From [Anoxybacillus] calidus (GTDB lineage Bacteria; Bacillota; Bacilli; Bacillales; Anoxybacillaceae), in assembly GCF_013760845.1 (NCBI RefSeq), contig NZ_JACDUU010000001.1, forward strand, positions 590,082 through 654,081: DNA of 64,000 nucleotides. The letters run 5' to 3'. Of this stretch, positions 9,553-18,426 are shown in pieces. Below the pieces are notes generated by a model. It was not told where the DNA came from. It did not search any database and worked only from the letters and a program-made list of their open reading frames with translations. The translations under genes and the position numbers were made by a program. The stretch's first letter is position 1; each line of letters opens with the position of its first letter.

Positions 9553-12500
9553 ATGATTGATACAAAAGAAACACTATCATTGCAACAATGGCTGAGGAAA
9601 TTACTTTATATTTACGATGAAATGACAAAAAAAGGGGATTGTGTGAACGCGGAAAAAGTCAAACAGTTAATGAAAAAAGTGAATAATGAAGAGTTTGTTA
9701 TTGCTTTTTGTGGGCATTTTTCTGCGGGAAAGTCGAGCATGATTAACGAACTGATTGGTGAACCGATTTTGCCATCAAGTCCAATTCCGACAAGCGCTAA
9801 TTTGGTAAAAGTAAAGTCAGGAAGAGAATGCGCTCGTGTGTATTACAAAAACGAACCGGCCATTGAATATTCAGCACCGTACAATTATGATGAAATAAAA
9901 TCATTCTGCAAAGACGGAGATGCGATTGAATCGATTGAAATTAGCCATCGTACTGACAGGCTGCCGCACGGTATTGTTATCATGGATACGCCGGGAATCG
10001 ATTCGACAGATGATGCGCATCGGTTAGCTACTGAATCCGCTCTTCATTTATCTGATGTCGTCTTTTACACGATGGATTACAATCATGTCCAATCAGAGCT
10101 GAACTTTCAATTCACAAAAGAACTCACCGACCATGGAAAATCGGTGTATCTCATTGTCAACCAAATTGACAAACATCGAGAAGAAGAATTATCGTTTACC
10201 GATTTCAAACAGTCGGTTGTTCAAGCGTTTCGGGATTGGAACGTCAAGGTAGAAGAAATTTTCTTTACGTCATTAAAGCAACCGGATCTGCCGTATAATG
10301 AATTCAACCGCTTATTCAACTTTTTGCAAACACTTTTTCATGAAAAAGATGAGCGGTTTGTCTCAGGAATCAAAACAGCACTGAAGCAATTGCTGCGTGA
10401 CCATCTGTTCTTTTTACAAGAAAAGGACGCTTATGAGGAAGAACAATTAAAGGCACGGCTTCATGATGAAATCAAACTTGAGGATTTGTCCGAACGAATA
10501 AACCATATTGAACAAGAAATCAAAGCAGTCGAAAAACAAGGCGAGAAGATCGAACGACAATTTACGGCTGAATTAAATAACGTATTAGAGCACGCCTATA
10601 TAATGCCGTTTGAAACAAGAGAGCTCGCCCGGGAGTTTCTTGAATCATTACAGCCGGATTTTAAAGTAGGATTATTTTTTACAAAAGCAAAAACGGCAGC
10701 GGAACGGGAAAAAAGACTTCTTTCGTTTTATGAAGATGTGAAAGAAAAGGTTCGCACGAATATGGAGTGGCATGTTCGTGAGCTGCTTATTCGTTTTTTG
10801 AAAGAACATAATATGGAAGAACATGAGTTACTACAACAATTCCAGCAATTAACTGTGCCGTTTACCGAGGAGATGCTGGCACGTATTGTTAAAAAAGGAG
10901 CAGGGGTAACAGGCGACTATATTTTGACATATACGAACGATGTTGCAAACGAGTTTAAACGTCTCTATCGAAATCAGGCGATGCGCCTATTTGAACAGTT
11001 TATCATGAAATGGCGGGAAAGAGCGGAAGCTGAAATCAAAGCATTGCAGAGCCGCTTGAACCAGGAACAGGAACAATTGAGAGTACAGGCCCGTTTAGAA
11101 GAATTGAGCCAACTTCGCAAAGAAGCGTATGAAAAACTGATTGAAGTGATGGAAGGAGATGTCCCTCTTCAGGAACATACAGAAGAGCGGATTGCCGGAC
11201 TTGTTGCCGAGACATTTGTCATCAGAGCAAGCAAACAGCAGGAAAACACGGCAAACGTGAAAAAAACAGAAGAGCGCCAAATGAATGAACATGAAGAGGA
11301 AAGCGGAAAAACAGCTGTCAAAATTGAAACGGAAAAAGCGATTGCGGATTTATATCACACGGTCGATTTAATTAAAGACGTGAAAGGAATGAAGAGGTTC
11401 ATTACCGAGTTAAATGAAAAAGCGCAACGATTAAAAAACCGCTCGTTTACCGTTGCCTTGTTCGGAGCGTTCAGCGCAGGAAAATCATCGTTTGCTAATG
11501 CGCTGATCGGTGAAAAAGTTCTGCCTGTTTCACCGAATCCGACAACGGCAACGATTAATAAAATTGTCCCGCCTACTGTGGACAATCCACATGGTACGGT
11601 CATTGTGCAATTGAAGACGAGGGAACAAATTTTAAAAGATTTGCAAACATCGTTACGTTATTTCAATCTCAAACCAGAAACGCTAGACGAAGCATTTGAA
11701 TTGAGTAAAAAGGCATTACAAATTGTATCTGTCGATGCGAGAGAAAAACCTCACTATTCATTTATTAAGGCGGTCGTGCATGGATATGATGCACTTCAAA
11801 ACCGCCTTGGAGAAATGCTTCGTGTTGATTTAGAGGCCTTTGACGAATATGTTGCTGATGAAACGAAGGCATGTTTTGTTGAATGGATAGAGCTATACTA
11901 CGCCTGCCCGCTTACGGAACAAGGAATTACGCTTGTGGACACGCCGGGGGCTGACTCTGTTAATGCGCGCCATACCGGAGTTGCCTTTGAATATATTAAA
12001 AATGCCGATGCTGTGCTATTTGTCACATATTATAATCACGCATTTTCAAAAGCAGATCGCGAATTTCTCATTCAACTAGGCCGCGTCAAAGATACGTTTA
12101 GCATGGATAAAATGTTCTTTATTGTGAATGCGTCTGATCTTGCTCATTCACATGATGAATTAAACAATGTTCTTGCGTATGTCGAAGAGCAGCTTGTTCG
12201 ATTCGGAATTCGTAATCCGCGCCTGTATCCACTTTCAAGCCGCTTTGCATTAGAAGAAAAAACAGGCAAAAGAAGTGAGGCAAGTTATGGAATTTTAAGC
12301 GAATCTGGAATTCGCCGTTTTGAGGCTGATTTCCATCATTTTATTATCGATGAATTGACGGCTCTTGCCATTACTAGTGCATATACAGAAATCAAGCGAG
12401 TCCGCAAGATCATTGCTGAATATATTGCCGAAGCACAGTTAGATATAAATGCGAAACAGGAAAAATTGCAAAAGATTATGCAAGAGCAAGAAGAAATAAA

Positions 12501-13227
12501 GAAATTGTTTAACGTGGGTGCAACGGAAACAGATTTTAACGCACTTGAGCAGGAAACATCCGAATTAGTTTACTATATAAAACAACGAATTTTTCTCCGT
12601 TTCGGCGATTGGTTTAAAGAAGCGTTTAATCCGGCTGTACTGCGTGAAGACGTTCGAGATATAAAAAAAGCGCTCGAGTCATGTCTTCAAGAATTATTAA
12701 GTTCAATCGGCTTTGATTTAGCTCAAGAAATGCGTGCGACAAGCTTGCGAGTGGAGAATTTTATCTCACGCCAATTGCAAGAACAATTTGCAAGGCTGCA
12801 ATTGAAAGCCGCTTCGATTCATAGCGGAATCGCATTTTCTGACTTGGAAAATTATGAGTTTGAATCGCTAGAGTTTGAAATAGGTCTGCAAAATATGAAT
12901 CTTTCCCGTTTCAAAAAAGCGTTAGCGCACTATAAAAACGCGAAGTCGTTTTTTGAACTTGATCAAAAGCGGTTTATGAGAGAAGAATTAGAAAAGCAGC
13001 TACAAGAACCGGTTTCCGAATATTTGCGTGAAAACGAGCGGCGTCTTTTACATGATTATCGCGAGCAATATGAAAAAGCTATAAAAATGCTTCATTATTA
13101 TCTCGAGCAGCAAAGTACAGAGTATTTTGCCGGGCTAATTTCTGCATTAACGGAACCAGTAAATATCGACCATTTACAAATGATTGAGTCAAGATTAAAT
13201 GATATATTAGGGGATGTAGATGCGTAA
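9553..13227 (+). CDS. dynA: Dynamin-like protein with two fused GTPase modules
   Basis: About 1224 residues, close to B. subtilis DynA/YpbR (about 1193). Two complete bacterial dynamin modules are fused in one chain: P-loop GHFSAGKSS at about 54-62 with switch motif DTPGID near 145 and NQID; then a second P-loop GAFSAGKSS near 638 with DTPGAD near 796 and NASD. Both are separated and followed by long charged coiled-coil stretches. The family tethers and fuses membranes and helps repair membrane damage; it acts at the cytoplasmic membrane. ATG 9553 has AAGGGG 9 nt upstream; the open frame extends to 9409 inside bpsB without a good start. It overlaps the next gene by 8 nt. Confidence 0.93.
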   Translation: MIDTKETLSLQQWLRKLLYIYDEMTKKGDCVNAEKVKQLMKKVNNEEFVIAFCGHFSAGKSSMINELIGEPILPSSPIPTSANLVKVKSGRECARVYYKNEPAIEYSAPYNYDEIKSFCKDGDAIESIEISHRTDRLPHGIVIMDTPGIDSTDDAHRLATESALHLSDVVFYTMDYNHVQSELNFQFTKELTDHGKSVYLIVNQIDKHREEELSFTDFKQSVVQAFRDWNVKVEEIFFTSLKQPDLPYNEFNRLFNFLQTLFHEKDERFVSGIKTALKQLLRDHLFFLQEKDAYEEEQLKARLHDEIKLEDLSERINHIEQEIKAVEKQGEKIERQFTAELNNVLEHAYIMPFETRELAREFLESLQPDFKVGLFFTKAKTAAEREKRLLSFYEDVKEKVRTNMEWHVRELLIRFLKEHNMEEHELLQQFQQLTVPFTEEMLARIVKKGAGVTGDYILTYTNDVANEFKRLYRNQAMRLFEQFIMKWRERAEAEIKALQSRLNQEQEQLRVQARLEELSQLRKEAYEKLIEVMEGDVPLQEHTEERIAGLVAETFVIRASKQQENTANVKKTEERQMNEHEEESGKTAVKIETEKAIADLYHTVDLIKDVKGMKRFITELNEKAQRLKNRSFTVALFGAFSAGKSSFANALIGEKVLPVSPNPTTATINKIVPPTVDNPHGTVIVQLKTREQILKDLQTSLRYFNLKPETLDEAFELSKKALQIVSVDAREKPHYSFIKAVVHGYDALQNRLGEMLRVDLEAFDEYVADETKACFVEWIELYYACPLTEQGITLVDTPGADSVNARHTGVAFEYIKNADAVLFVTYYNHAFSKADREFLIQLGRVKDTFSMDKMFFIVNASDLAHSHDELNNVLAYVEEQLVRFGIRNPRLYPLSSRFALEEKTGKRSEASYGILSESGIRRFEADFHHFIIDELTALAITSAYTEIKRVRKIIAEYIAEAQLDINAKQEKLQKIMQEQEEIKKLFNVGATETDFNALEQETSELVYYIKQRIFLRFGDWFKEAFNPAVLREDVRDIKKALESCLQELLSSIGFDLAQEMRATSLRVENFISRQLQEQFARLQLKAASIHSGIAFSDLENYEFESLEFEIGLQNMNLSRFKKALAHYKNAKSFFELDQKRFMREELEKQLQEPVSEYLRENERRLLHDYREQYEKAIKMLHYYLEQQSTEYFAGLISALTEPVNIDHLQMIESRLNDILGDVDA

Positions 13228-13972
13228 ACGGATCATTAAGTATTTAAACTCGATTGAAAAAGAAGAAAATATTCGTATTCTGTATGCTTGTGAGGCGGGA
13301 AGCCGCGCCTACGGAACGGAAACAGCTGAAAGTGACTACGATGTACGCTTCATTTATATGAGACCGCTGCGCGCTTATATGTCAATTGTTCAAAGCGAAC
13401 GAACGATTAGTCGGAAGTCGCCATTTTCTGTGGAATATCACGGCTGGGACATTTTTAAAGCTTTCGAGTTGTGTCGGAAATCCAACCCGGCTTTATATGA
13501 ATGGTTTTGTTCGCCGTGCATTTATTTGAAAGATGAGTTTTTTTATATAAATATGAAACAAATCATTTATTCGGGCTATTCGTTGCAAGTGCTATTCCGC
13601 CACTATCAATCGTTAGCACAAAAAAATATAAAAGAGTTAAAGCGCAAGGAAACGGGAAGTAAAGTGTACGTGAAAACATTTTTGCAAGCATTGAGAGGGG
13701 TTATGGCGATGCGCTGGATTGCTAAACGCCAATCCCTTCCTCCTCTTTCCGTAAAGCAGCTAGCAGATGGAGACCAATATATAGAAGAAATGATTAACGT
13801 ATTAGTAAAAGCTAAAACGATGGATGTATATTCCAAGCATATACCGAAAGAATCATTCTTCAATGAGATGCTTAATTCGTTGCTGGATTATTTTCAGAAA
13901 CATACCAGCGAGCCAGAGGGAGTAGATGTGCAAGAATTAAACGAGCTTCTTTGGACGCTTCTAAAAATTTAG
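13220..13972 (+). CDS. YcgL/RlaP-family nucleotidyltransferase
   Basis: 250 residues. The N-terminus has GSRAYGTETAESDYDVRF, the nucleotidyltransferase-fold signature GS-x-A-x-G-x(n)-SDxD with two catalytic acidic residues. The overall length and the FCSPCIYL and KVYVKTFLQALRG segments match the YcgL-like family (about 250-260 residues). Biological substrate is not known. The start overlaps the dynA stop by 8 nt, so it is co-translated with dynA, an arrangement I do not recall from B. subtilis. Confidence 0.75.
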   Translation: MRKRIIKYLNSIEKEENIRILYACEAGSRAYGTETAESDYDVRFIYMRPLRAYMSIVQSERTISRKSPFSVEYHGWDIFKAFELCRKSNPALYEWFCSPCIYLKDEFFYINMKQIIYSGYSLQVLFRHYQSLAQKNIKELKRKETGSKVYVKTFLQALRGVMAMRWIAKRQSLPPLSVKQLADGDQYIEEMINVLVKAKTMDVYSKHIPKESFFNEMLNSLLDYFQKHTSEPEGVDVQELNELLWTLLKI

Positions 13973-13986
13973 CAGGGAGAGGTGCT

Positions 13987-14163
13987 ATGGAAAATCGTTT
14001 TCATGCTTGTGCCACTTGCATTCATTATGGGGTCATCAAGACCGTAACAGGACAGCAATTTCGCTGCACACGTTTGGGCTATGAGACAAAGCCTTTTTAT
14101 AAATTTAATTGCTGGGTCCCGAAAGAACAAGTAAAAAAGCTGATGGAGAAAGAGAGATTATGA
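13987..14163 (+). CDS. Small four-cysteine, probably zinc-binding protein
   Basis: 58 residues, function not recognised. Four cysteines are arranged as CATC near the N-terminus and single cysteines in FRCTR and FNCW, a spacing compatible with one zinc site. ATG 13987 follows GGGAGAGG; a longer frame starting at 13951 inside the upstream gene has no binding site. It lies 14 nt after the nucleotidyltransferase and 13 nt before the ypbS-like gene, so it is in the same operon. Confidence 0.7.
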   Translation: MENRFHACATCIHYGVIKTVTGQQFRCTRLGYETKPFYKFNCWVPKEQVKKLMEKERL

Positions 14164-14176
14164 AAGGAGTATCAAT

Positions 14177-14446
14177 ATGAGTGAGGTACATCATGCCATT
14201 ACTGCACATTCTAATAAACAACATATGATTGTGAGAAGATTTTTACAGTTAGATGCTGAACGTGAAAAATGTATTGATGAAGCGTTATCACGGTGCTTGA
14301 ATGGTGAAGCGTTCACAGTAGATGCCATTAATGCAGTCACAAAACAAATCAATGACCTTGCCAAGCAGGGAATTATACCGCAACGAAAGTATGTAACGGT
14401 CAATATGGTTAGAGAATATGCGGAAAAAATACGTAAACAGAGGTAA
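14177..14446 (+). CDS. ypbS: YpbS family protein (DUF2533)
   Basis: 89 residues, soluble and helical, unknown function. The position one or two genes after dynA matches B. subtilis ypbR-ypbS, and the size fits YpbS (about 84-86). Start ATG 14177 with AAAGGAG upstream. It ends 6 nt before the sulfurtransferase gene. Confidence 0.75.
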   Translation: MSEVHHAITAHSNKQHMIVRRFLQLDAEREKCIDEALSRCLNGEAFTVDAINAVTKQINDLAKQGIIPQRKYVTVNMVREYAEKIRKQR

Positions 14447-14452
14447 GGGATT

Positions 14453-15292
14453 ATGAAATATATCGTAACAAATGAATGGTTAGCGAACCGATTAAATCAA
14501 GAGGAAATCCGAATTATTGATTGCCGCTATTATATGGGAGATGCGCCGCGTGGATTAAAAGAGTACATAAGAGGTCATATACCGGGTGCTTTATATTTTG
14601 ATTTAGAGATGGATTTATCATCACCCATTAAAGAACATGGTGGCAGACATCCGTTACCAAATATCGATGAGTTTATTGAAAAGCTTTCGTCGGCAGGAAT
14701 TGATAAAGATACGGTTGTAGTTGCCTATGATAGTCAAGCAAGCTCTATAGCTGCCCGCTTCTGGTGGATATTGCGCTACCTTGGTCATGAACAAGTATAT
14801 GTGTTAGATGGTGGGTATGAAAAATGGGTCGAATCAGGCTATCCGATTACAACAGATGTCCCGATTTATTCAAGAAAAACATTTGTGGCAAACCTTCAGC
14901 CGCACTTAATAGCAACCATGGAGGATGTCCAAAGGGGAATTAAAGACAAGTCAACACTGTTGATTGATTCACGTGAACCGAAACGCTATTTAGGAATAGC
15001 GGAACCGATTGACCGGATTGCCGGGCATATTCCAGGAGCAAAAAACTATTTTTGGCGAGAAGGTCTAACAGAGGATGCGTGTTGGAAAACATCCATCGAA
15101 CAAGAGCAGCGGTTTGCGGATATTCCAAAAGCTCAAGAGGTGATTGTCTATTGCGGTTCAGGTGTCACAGCCTGTCCGAATGTTCTTGCATTAACGGAAG
15201 CAGGTTACACAAATGTTAGGTTATATGTCGGAAGTTGGAGCGATTGGATTTCATATCCGGAAAACCAAATTGCGAAGGGAAAAAATGAGTAA
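14453..15292 (+). CDS. Two-domain sulfurtransferase (rhodanese)
   Basis: 279 residues, two rhodanese domains in tandem: the N-terminal inactive domain (IIDCRYYMG, HIPGALYFD) and the C-terminal catalytic one (LIDSREPKRY, HIPGAKNYF). The active-site loop CGSGVTAC carries the catalytic cysteine; the CGSGVTA form is common to thiosulfate and 3-mercaptopyruvate sulfurtransferases, so the donor cannot be decided. It transfers sulfane sulfur in the cytosol. AGAGGTAAGGG precedes ATG 14453; last gene of the dynA cluster. Confidence 0.88.
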   Translation: MKYIVTNEWLANRLNQEEIRIIDCRYYMGDAPRGLKEYIRGHIPGALYFDLEMDLSSPIKEHGGRHPLPNIDEFIEKLSSAGIDKDTVVVAYDSQASSIAARFWWILRYLGHEQVYVLDGGYEKWVESGYPITTDVPIYSRKTFVANLQPHLIATMEDVQRGIKDKSTLLIDSREPKRYLGIAEPIDRIAGHIPGAKNYFWREGLTEDACWKTSIEQEQRFADIPKAQEVIVYCGSGVTACPNVLALTEAGYTNVRLYVGSWSDWISYPENQIAKGKNE

Positions 15293-15353
15293 CATAACTT
15301 GCCTGCACCCCGCTCATACTACAAATGAATTTCCTAGATAAGGGGTGACTTGC

Positions 15354-15494
15354 ATGGGACGCACAAAGCTTGGTAATGCCAATGCGCAGCGAAATAATAA
15401 CGCAAAGCAAAAAAATGGCTTTAACAACGAGTTCGCTTCATATGCGGAAGTAGAAGCGGAAAAAATGAAAAATAAACATAAAAACATTCGCTAA
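15354..15494 (+). CDS. Small spore-type protein (gamma-SASP-like), tentative
   Basis: 46 residues, rich in Asn, Lys and Gln. The NNEFASYAEVEAEK segment recalls the TEFASET repeats of gamma-type small acid-soluble spore proteins, but the match is short. AAGGGGTG at 15340-15347 gives a good start and a strong hairpin follows, so it is a real single gene. An alternative is an unrelated small basic protein. Confidence 0.6.
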   Translation: MGRTKLGNANAQRNNNAKQKNGFNNEFASYAEVEAEKMKNKHKNIR

Positions 15495-15497
15495 AAC

Positions 15498-15537
15498 AAT
15501 ATCCCCTTTGGCTATTTAATGCTGAAGGGGATATTTT
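15498..15537 (+). terminator. Terminator after the small spore-type gene
   Basis: AATATCCCCTT/AAGGGGATATTTT hairpin with T-rich end. Confidence 0.85.
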
Positions 15538-15672
15538 AACAATAAACAAGGAAAGTTGGTTGTTTATGGTTTTATGATCGATAAGAATGCTTCAGTAAGC
15601 AAAAAAATATATCTTTATCCGGCTTTATGGTTTAATAATAACTGTATTTAAAATAAAGGAGAAAGCCAGCTC

Positions 15673-16084
15673 ATGCTTCACGAAACCATTTCATTTGGCC
15701 CTGTTTTCGTAAAGGCTTCTAGGCTAATCATTCTTTTTTATTATTATGCGCATATACTGTTATTGCTATTTATTACGAAAGGACGAGCCGTTATTAAATC
15801 AATTAAGTTCCATTCTTGGCAATGCGCTTTTACTCAATGTTCTTATTTTCAAATTTAGCTTTTTGCTTTACCGTCCTTCTATTTTGCTTGATAATTTGAA
15901 AGGGATATTATTTTTTGCCGGGGGAGCAAAAGGAGCCAACTTGGCGCTTCTCACAAGTATATTGTACATAACTTTTCAGCTAGATAAACACCACTTGTTT
16001 ACACGCAACGTTTTATTTGCGCTTTTATATGAGTGTGTAACTGCAGCAGGGGTGTTAAGTGTACTTGTGTTTCTTGATCAATGA
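15673..16084 (+). pseudogene. Frameshifted small membrane protein gene upstream of the TlpA-like gene
   Basis: A start at ATG 15673 with AAAGGAG upstream opens a hydrophobic frame (through LLLLFITK) that then turns into a non-hydrophobic tail and stops at 15858. In the +1 frame the sequence continues as DEPLLNQLSSILGNALLLN and three more membrane segments to 16084. Joining the frames near 15780 gives one protein of about 137 residues with four membrane helices. It is 13 nt from the thioredoxin-like gene, suggesting a membrane partner in thiol chemistry. Either a true frameshift mutation or a sequencing error; family not recognised. Confidence 0.6.
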
Positions 16085-16097
16085 GGGGGAATGACTG

Positions 16098-16610
16098 ATG
16101 AAAAAGCTGCTCGCAACATTATTGCTGCTTGGACTTGTCGGTTATGGATTGTGGCAAGTGTTGGCAGAAAACAACGAAAAAACGACAGGGCTTGCAATTG
16201 GAAATGCCGCCCCAGATTTTGAATTGAAAACTCTTGATGGAAAGTCCATTCGTCTATCTGAATTGCAGGGACAAAAAGTAATTCTTAATTTCTGGGCAAC
16301 ATGGTGTCCACCGTGTCGCGCGGAAATGCCTGAGATGCAAAATTTTTATGAAAAACATAACAAAGATGTTGAAGTTTTTGCAGTCAATTTAACATCGCAA
16401 GATTCCCGAGATAAGGTCCATTCTTTCATCAAGGAAAATGGCTTGACGTTTCCTGTCGTGTTAGATGAAGAGGGAGATGTATTAAAGCTCTATAAAATCT
16501 CACCAATTCCAACATCGTATATTATTGATAGTGAAGGAATTATTCGCCATAAGTACGTCGGACCGATGACATATGATCAAATGGTTGAATTGACGGAAAG
16601 TATGAAATAA
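16098..16610 (+). CDS. yneN: TlpA/ResA-like membrane-anchored thiol-disulfide oxidoreductase
   Basis: 170 residues. N-terminal hydrophobic anchor (about residues 3-22), then a thioredoxin fold of the TlpA/ResA type with active site WATWCPPC and cis-proline region SPIPTSYIID. It should act on the outer face of the membrane in disulfide reduction or cytochrome/spore maturation. Followed downstream by sspN and tlp as in the B. subtilis yneN-sspN-tlp order, which supports the name. Confidence 0.82.
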   Translation: MKKLLATLLLLGLVGYGLWQVLAENNEKTTGLAIGNAAPDFELKTLDGKSIRLSELQGQKVILNFWATWCPPCRAEMPEMQNFYEKHNKDVEVFAVNLTSQDSRDKVHSFIKENGLTFPVVLDEEGDVLKLYKISPIPTSYIIDSEGIIRHKYVGPMTYDQMVELTESMK

Positions 16611-16614
16611 GATG

Positions 16615-16643
16615 AAAAAGCATCCGATTAGGGTGCTTTTTTA
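16615..16643 (+). terminator. Terminator after yneN-like gene
   Basis: AAAAAGCATCC/GGGTGCTTTTTT hairpin followed by T-rich sequence. Confidence 0.8.
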
Positions 16644-16659
16644 TTATTTTCGAAAATTT

Positions 16660-16690
16660 GTAATAATTATCATGAATTATGGTAATTAAT
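16660..16690 (+). promoter_or_regulatory. Candidate Fur box
   Basis: AATAATTATCATGAATTATGGTAATT resembles the 19-bp Fur consensus GATAATGATAATCATTATC (alternating ATTATCAT / ATTATGGTAATT units). It sits about 35 nt upstream of an fbpB-like gene, whose family is Fur-regulated in B. subtilis. Confidence 0.6.
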
Positions 16691-16721
16691 AAAATTATAA
16701 TTAATAAATGAGGTGAAAAAA

Positions 16722-16853
16722 ATGAGAAAAATACGAAAACTAACGTTAGAAGAACTAATATCGGAAAACAAACGTCAGTTGTTAAATGATCGCGAAGCAA
16801 TGGAAAGAATTGAAGAAAAGCTAGAAGAGCGGATATTGAAAAAAGTGGAATAG
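16722..16853 (+). CDS. fbpB: Small Fur-regulated basic protein (FbpB-like)
   Basis: 43 residues, highly basic then acidic-helical (LEELISENKRQLLNDREAME), matching the short FbpB family pattern. In B. subtilis FbpB helps the FsrA small RNA repress iron-rich enzymes under iron limitation. Start ATG 16722 with GAGGTG upstream. The Fur-like box in front agrees with the family's iron control. Confidence 0.75.
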   Translation: MRKIRKLTLEELISENKRQLLNDREAMERIEEKLEERILKKVE

Positions 16854-16904
16854 CACATACTGTGATCCATTGCGGGCAAACTAGATGATGAGGAGGCGAG
16901 AGAT

Positions 16905-17048
16905 ATGGGTAATCCAAAGAGACATCCAGAGGATTTTGTTACTAATCATATAGGTACACAACCGCGCGCAGCGGGTGGAAATAAAGGGAAGAAGATGCAA
17001 GATAATTCAGGACAACATGCACAAGTCATTCAAACAAAAGGCGAATAA
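16905..17048 (+). CDS. sspN: Small acid-soluble spore protein N
   Basis: 47 residues; [19 protein letters not shown] and [13 protein letters not shown] match SspN almost along its whole length. Minor SASP packed in the spore core. GAGGAGG precedes ATG 16905, and tlp follows, as in the known sspN-tlp operon. Confidence 0.93.
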   Translation: MGNPKRHPEDFVTNHIGTQPRAAGGNKGKKMQDNSGQHAQVIQTKGE

Positions 17049-17088
17049 AATTAGTAAACATAATATATTTATTGGTAAATAAAATTTC

Positions 17089-17118
17089 TCATAAAATTCA
17101 TAACGATGCTTCATACTA
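17089..17118 (+). promoter_or_regulatory. Candidate sigma-G promoter for tlp
   Basis: TCATA (17089-17093), 18-nt spacer, CATACTA (17112-17118). The -10 fits the forespore sigma-G consensus CATNNTA, suitable for a SASP gene; the -35 is a looser match. Confidence 0.45.
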
Positions 17119-17154
17119 CTTTTGTACTATCTTGATTATACAGGAGGAGTTATG

Positions 17155-17388
17155 ATGGCACACAATCGACCAAATCCAGACGATCGTAGCGATAATGTCG
17201 AAAAATTACAAGATATGGTACAAAATACAATTGAAAATATTGAACAAGCGCATGAAACAATGCAATTTTCAAGCCCGGAAGAGAGGGCAAACATTGAAGC
17301 AAAAAATCAACGACGCGAAGAAGCGATTGCAGCCATGCGATCTGAAATTAAAGATGAAGCTGCCGCACGTGAGAATGGATATCAATAA
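17155..17388 (+). CDS. tlp: Thioredoxin-like small spore protein Tlp
   Basis: 77 residues, hydrophilic and helical: [19 protein letters not shown] and [19 protein letters not shown] are characteristic of Tlp. Despite the name it has no CXXC. It is a minor forespore protein. Two ATGs (17152, 17155) follow AGGAGGAG; the second has better spacing. Confidence 0.92.
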   Translation: MAHNRPNPDDRSDNVEKLQDMVQNTIENIEQAHETMQFSSPEERANIEAKNQRREEAIAAMRSEIKDEAAARENGYQ

Positions 17389-17398
17389 CAACGAAGTT

Positions 17399-17422
17399 AG
17401 CCGCCGATGTGCGGCTTTTTTC
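17399..17422 (+). terminator. Terminator after tlp
   Basis: AGCCGC/GCGGCT hairpin followed by six T. Confidence 0.8.
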
Positions 17423-17494
17423 ATTTCTATCGTTTTTTCGACGAATATGTTAAGATAACGTTAGTATATATAAAATGAGAACGGGGGAAGAAAC

Positions 17495-17917
17495 TTGAAG
17501 GTCGTTGAGAAACAAATTGAAGTACGATATGCAGAAACGGATCAAATGGGTGTTGTTTATCATGCAAACTATCTTGTTTGGATGGAAATAGGAAGAACAC
17601 AATTCATTAAAGAATTAGGTTTTCATTATGCTGATATGGAAAAAGAAGGAGTCATATCACCGGTAACGGACTTGCAAATTTCATACAAAAAACCGCTACA
17701 TTATGGAGAAACAGCGACAGTCAAAACGTGGATTGAGTATTATGATGGCATTCGTGTTACATACGGTTATGAAATTTTAACGCCCGATGGAGAGATAGCA
17801 GCAACGGCTACTTCACAACATGTTTGTGTCAAACGCGATTCATTCCGGCCGATCTCTATAAAAAAATATTTTCCTGACTGGCATGAAGCATATGAGCAAG
17901 TTAAAAAACAAGCATGA
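17495..17917 (+). CDS. yneP: YbgC/YneP-type acyl-CoA thioesterase
   Basis: 140 residues, hotdog fold of the 4-hydroxybenzoyl-CoA thioesterase type. The active-site segment RYAETDQMGVVYHANYLVWME carries the conserved Asp and the YHANY motif. It hydrolyses acyl-CoA thioesters in the cytosol; exact substrate unknown. It starts with TTG behind GGGGGAAG. The place after tlp matches B. subtilis yneP. A second, different hotdog enzyme follows 18 nt downstream. Confidence 0.85.
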   Translation: MKVVEKQIEVRYAETDQMGVVYHANYLVWMEIGRTQFIKELGFHYADMEKEGVISPVTDLQISYKKPLHYGETATVKTWIEYYDGIRVTYGYEILTPDGEIAATATSQHVCVKRDSFRPISIKKYFPDWHEAYEQVKKQA

Positions 17918-17935
17918 AGCGAGTGATAGAAGGTT

Positions 17936-18328
17936 ATGGAACAATTGAGGAAAAATACATTGTTAGAAGCGCTTGGGATTGAATTTGTTGAAATTTCCGC
18001 GGGGAAAGTCGTTGCCACTATGCCGGTTGATGAGCGAACACGTCAGCCGTTTGGAGTTCTTCATGGTGGTGCGTCTGTTGCTTTAGCAGAGACAGTTGCA
18101 AGCATAGGTGCTTATGAGCTCGTCGATAAAGAAAAGGAAATCGTCGTCGGACTAGAGATTAATGCTAATCATATTCGAAGTGTTCGCGACGGAAAAGTAA
18201 CGGCGACAGGAACGGTGCTTCATCGCGGTAGAACAACAATGGTTTGGGATATTAAAATTGCCGATGAAAAAGAACGGCTTGTTTCTGTTTCCCGCTGTAC
18301 GATTGCGATTTTGCAAAAAGAGCGATAA
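17936..18328 (+). CDS. PaaI/MenI-like hotdog thioesterase
   Basis: 130 residues of the PaaI/YuxO group, with FGVLHGGASVALAETVAS as the conserved active-site helix (HGG, then acidic residue E). Relatives include MenI (1,4-dihydroxy-2-naphthoyl-CoA hydrolase) and EntH; which substrate applies here is open. It is co-oriented with and close to yneP, and is followed by a short repeat-related hairpin acting as terminator. Confidence 0.8.
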   Translation: MEQLRKNTLLEALGIEFVEISAGKVVATMPVDERTRQPFGVLHGGASVALAETVASIGAYELVDKEKEIVVGLEINANHIRSVRDGKVTATGTVLHRGRTTMVWDIKIADEKERLVSVSRCTIAILQKER

Positions 18329-18330
18329 AA

Positions 18331-18415
18331 AAGAGGCTGTTTTTTGTAAAGGTCTGACTGCCGCAAATGGGTGACTATAAATATTGCCACTGCGGAGTCT
18401 GACCTTCAGCCTCTT
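18331..18415. repeat. Short relative of the palindromic element, terminator-like
   Basis: AAGAGGCTG/CAGCCTCTT outside and AAGGTCTGACT/AGTCTGACCTT inside, about 85 bp, without the long core of the full copies. It lies between convergent genes and probably terminates transcription from both. Confidence 0.7.
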
Positions 18416-18426
18416 GACTATGTAAA

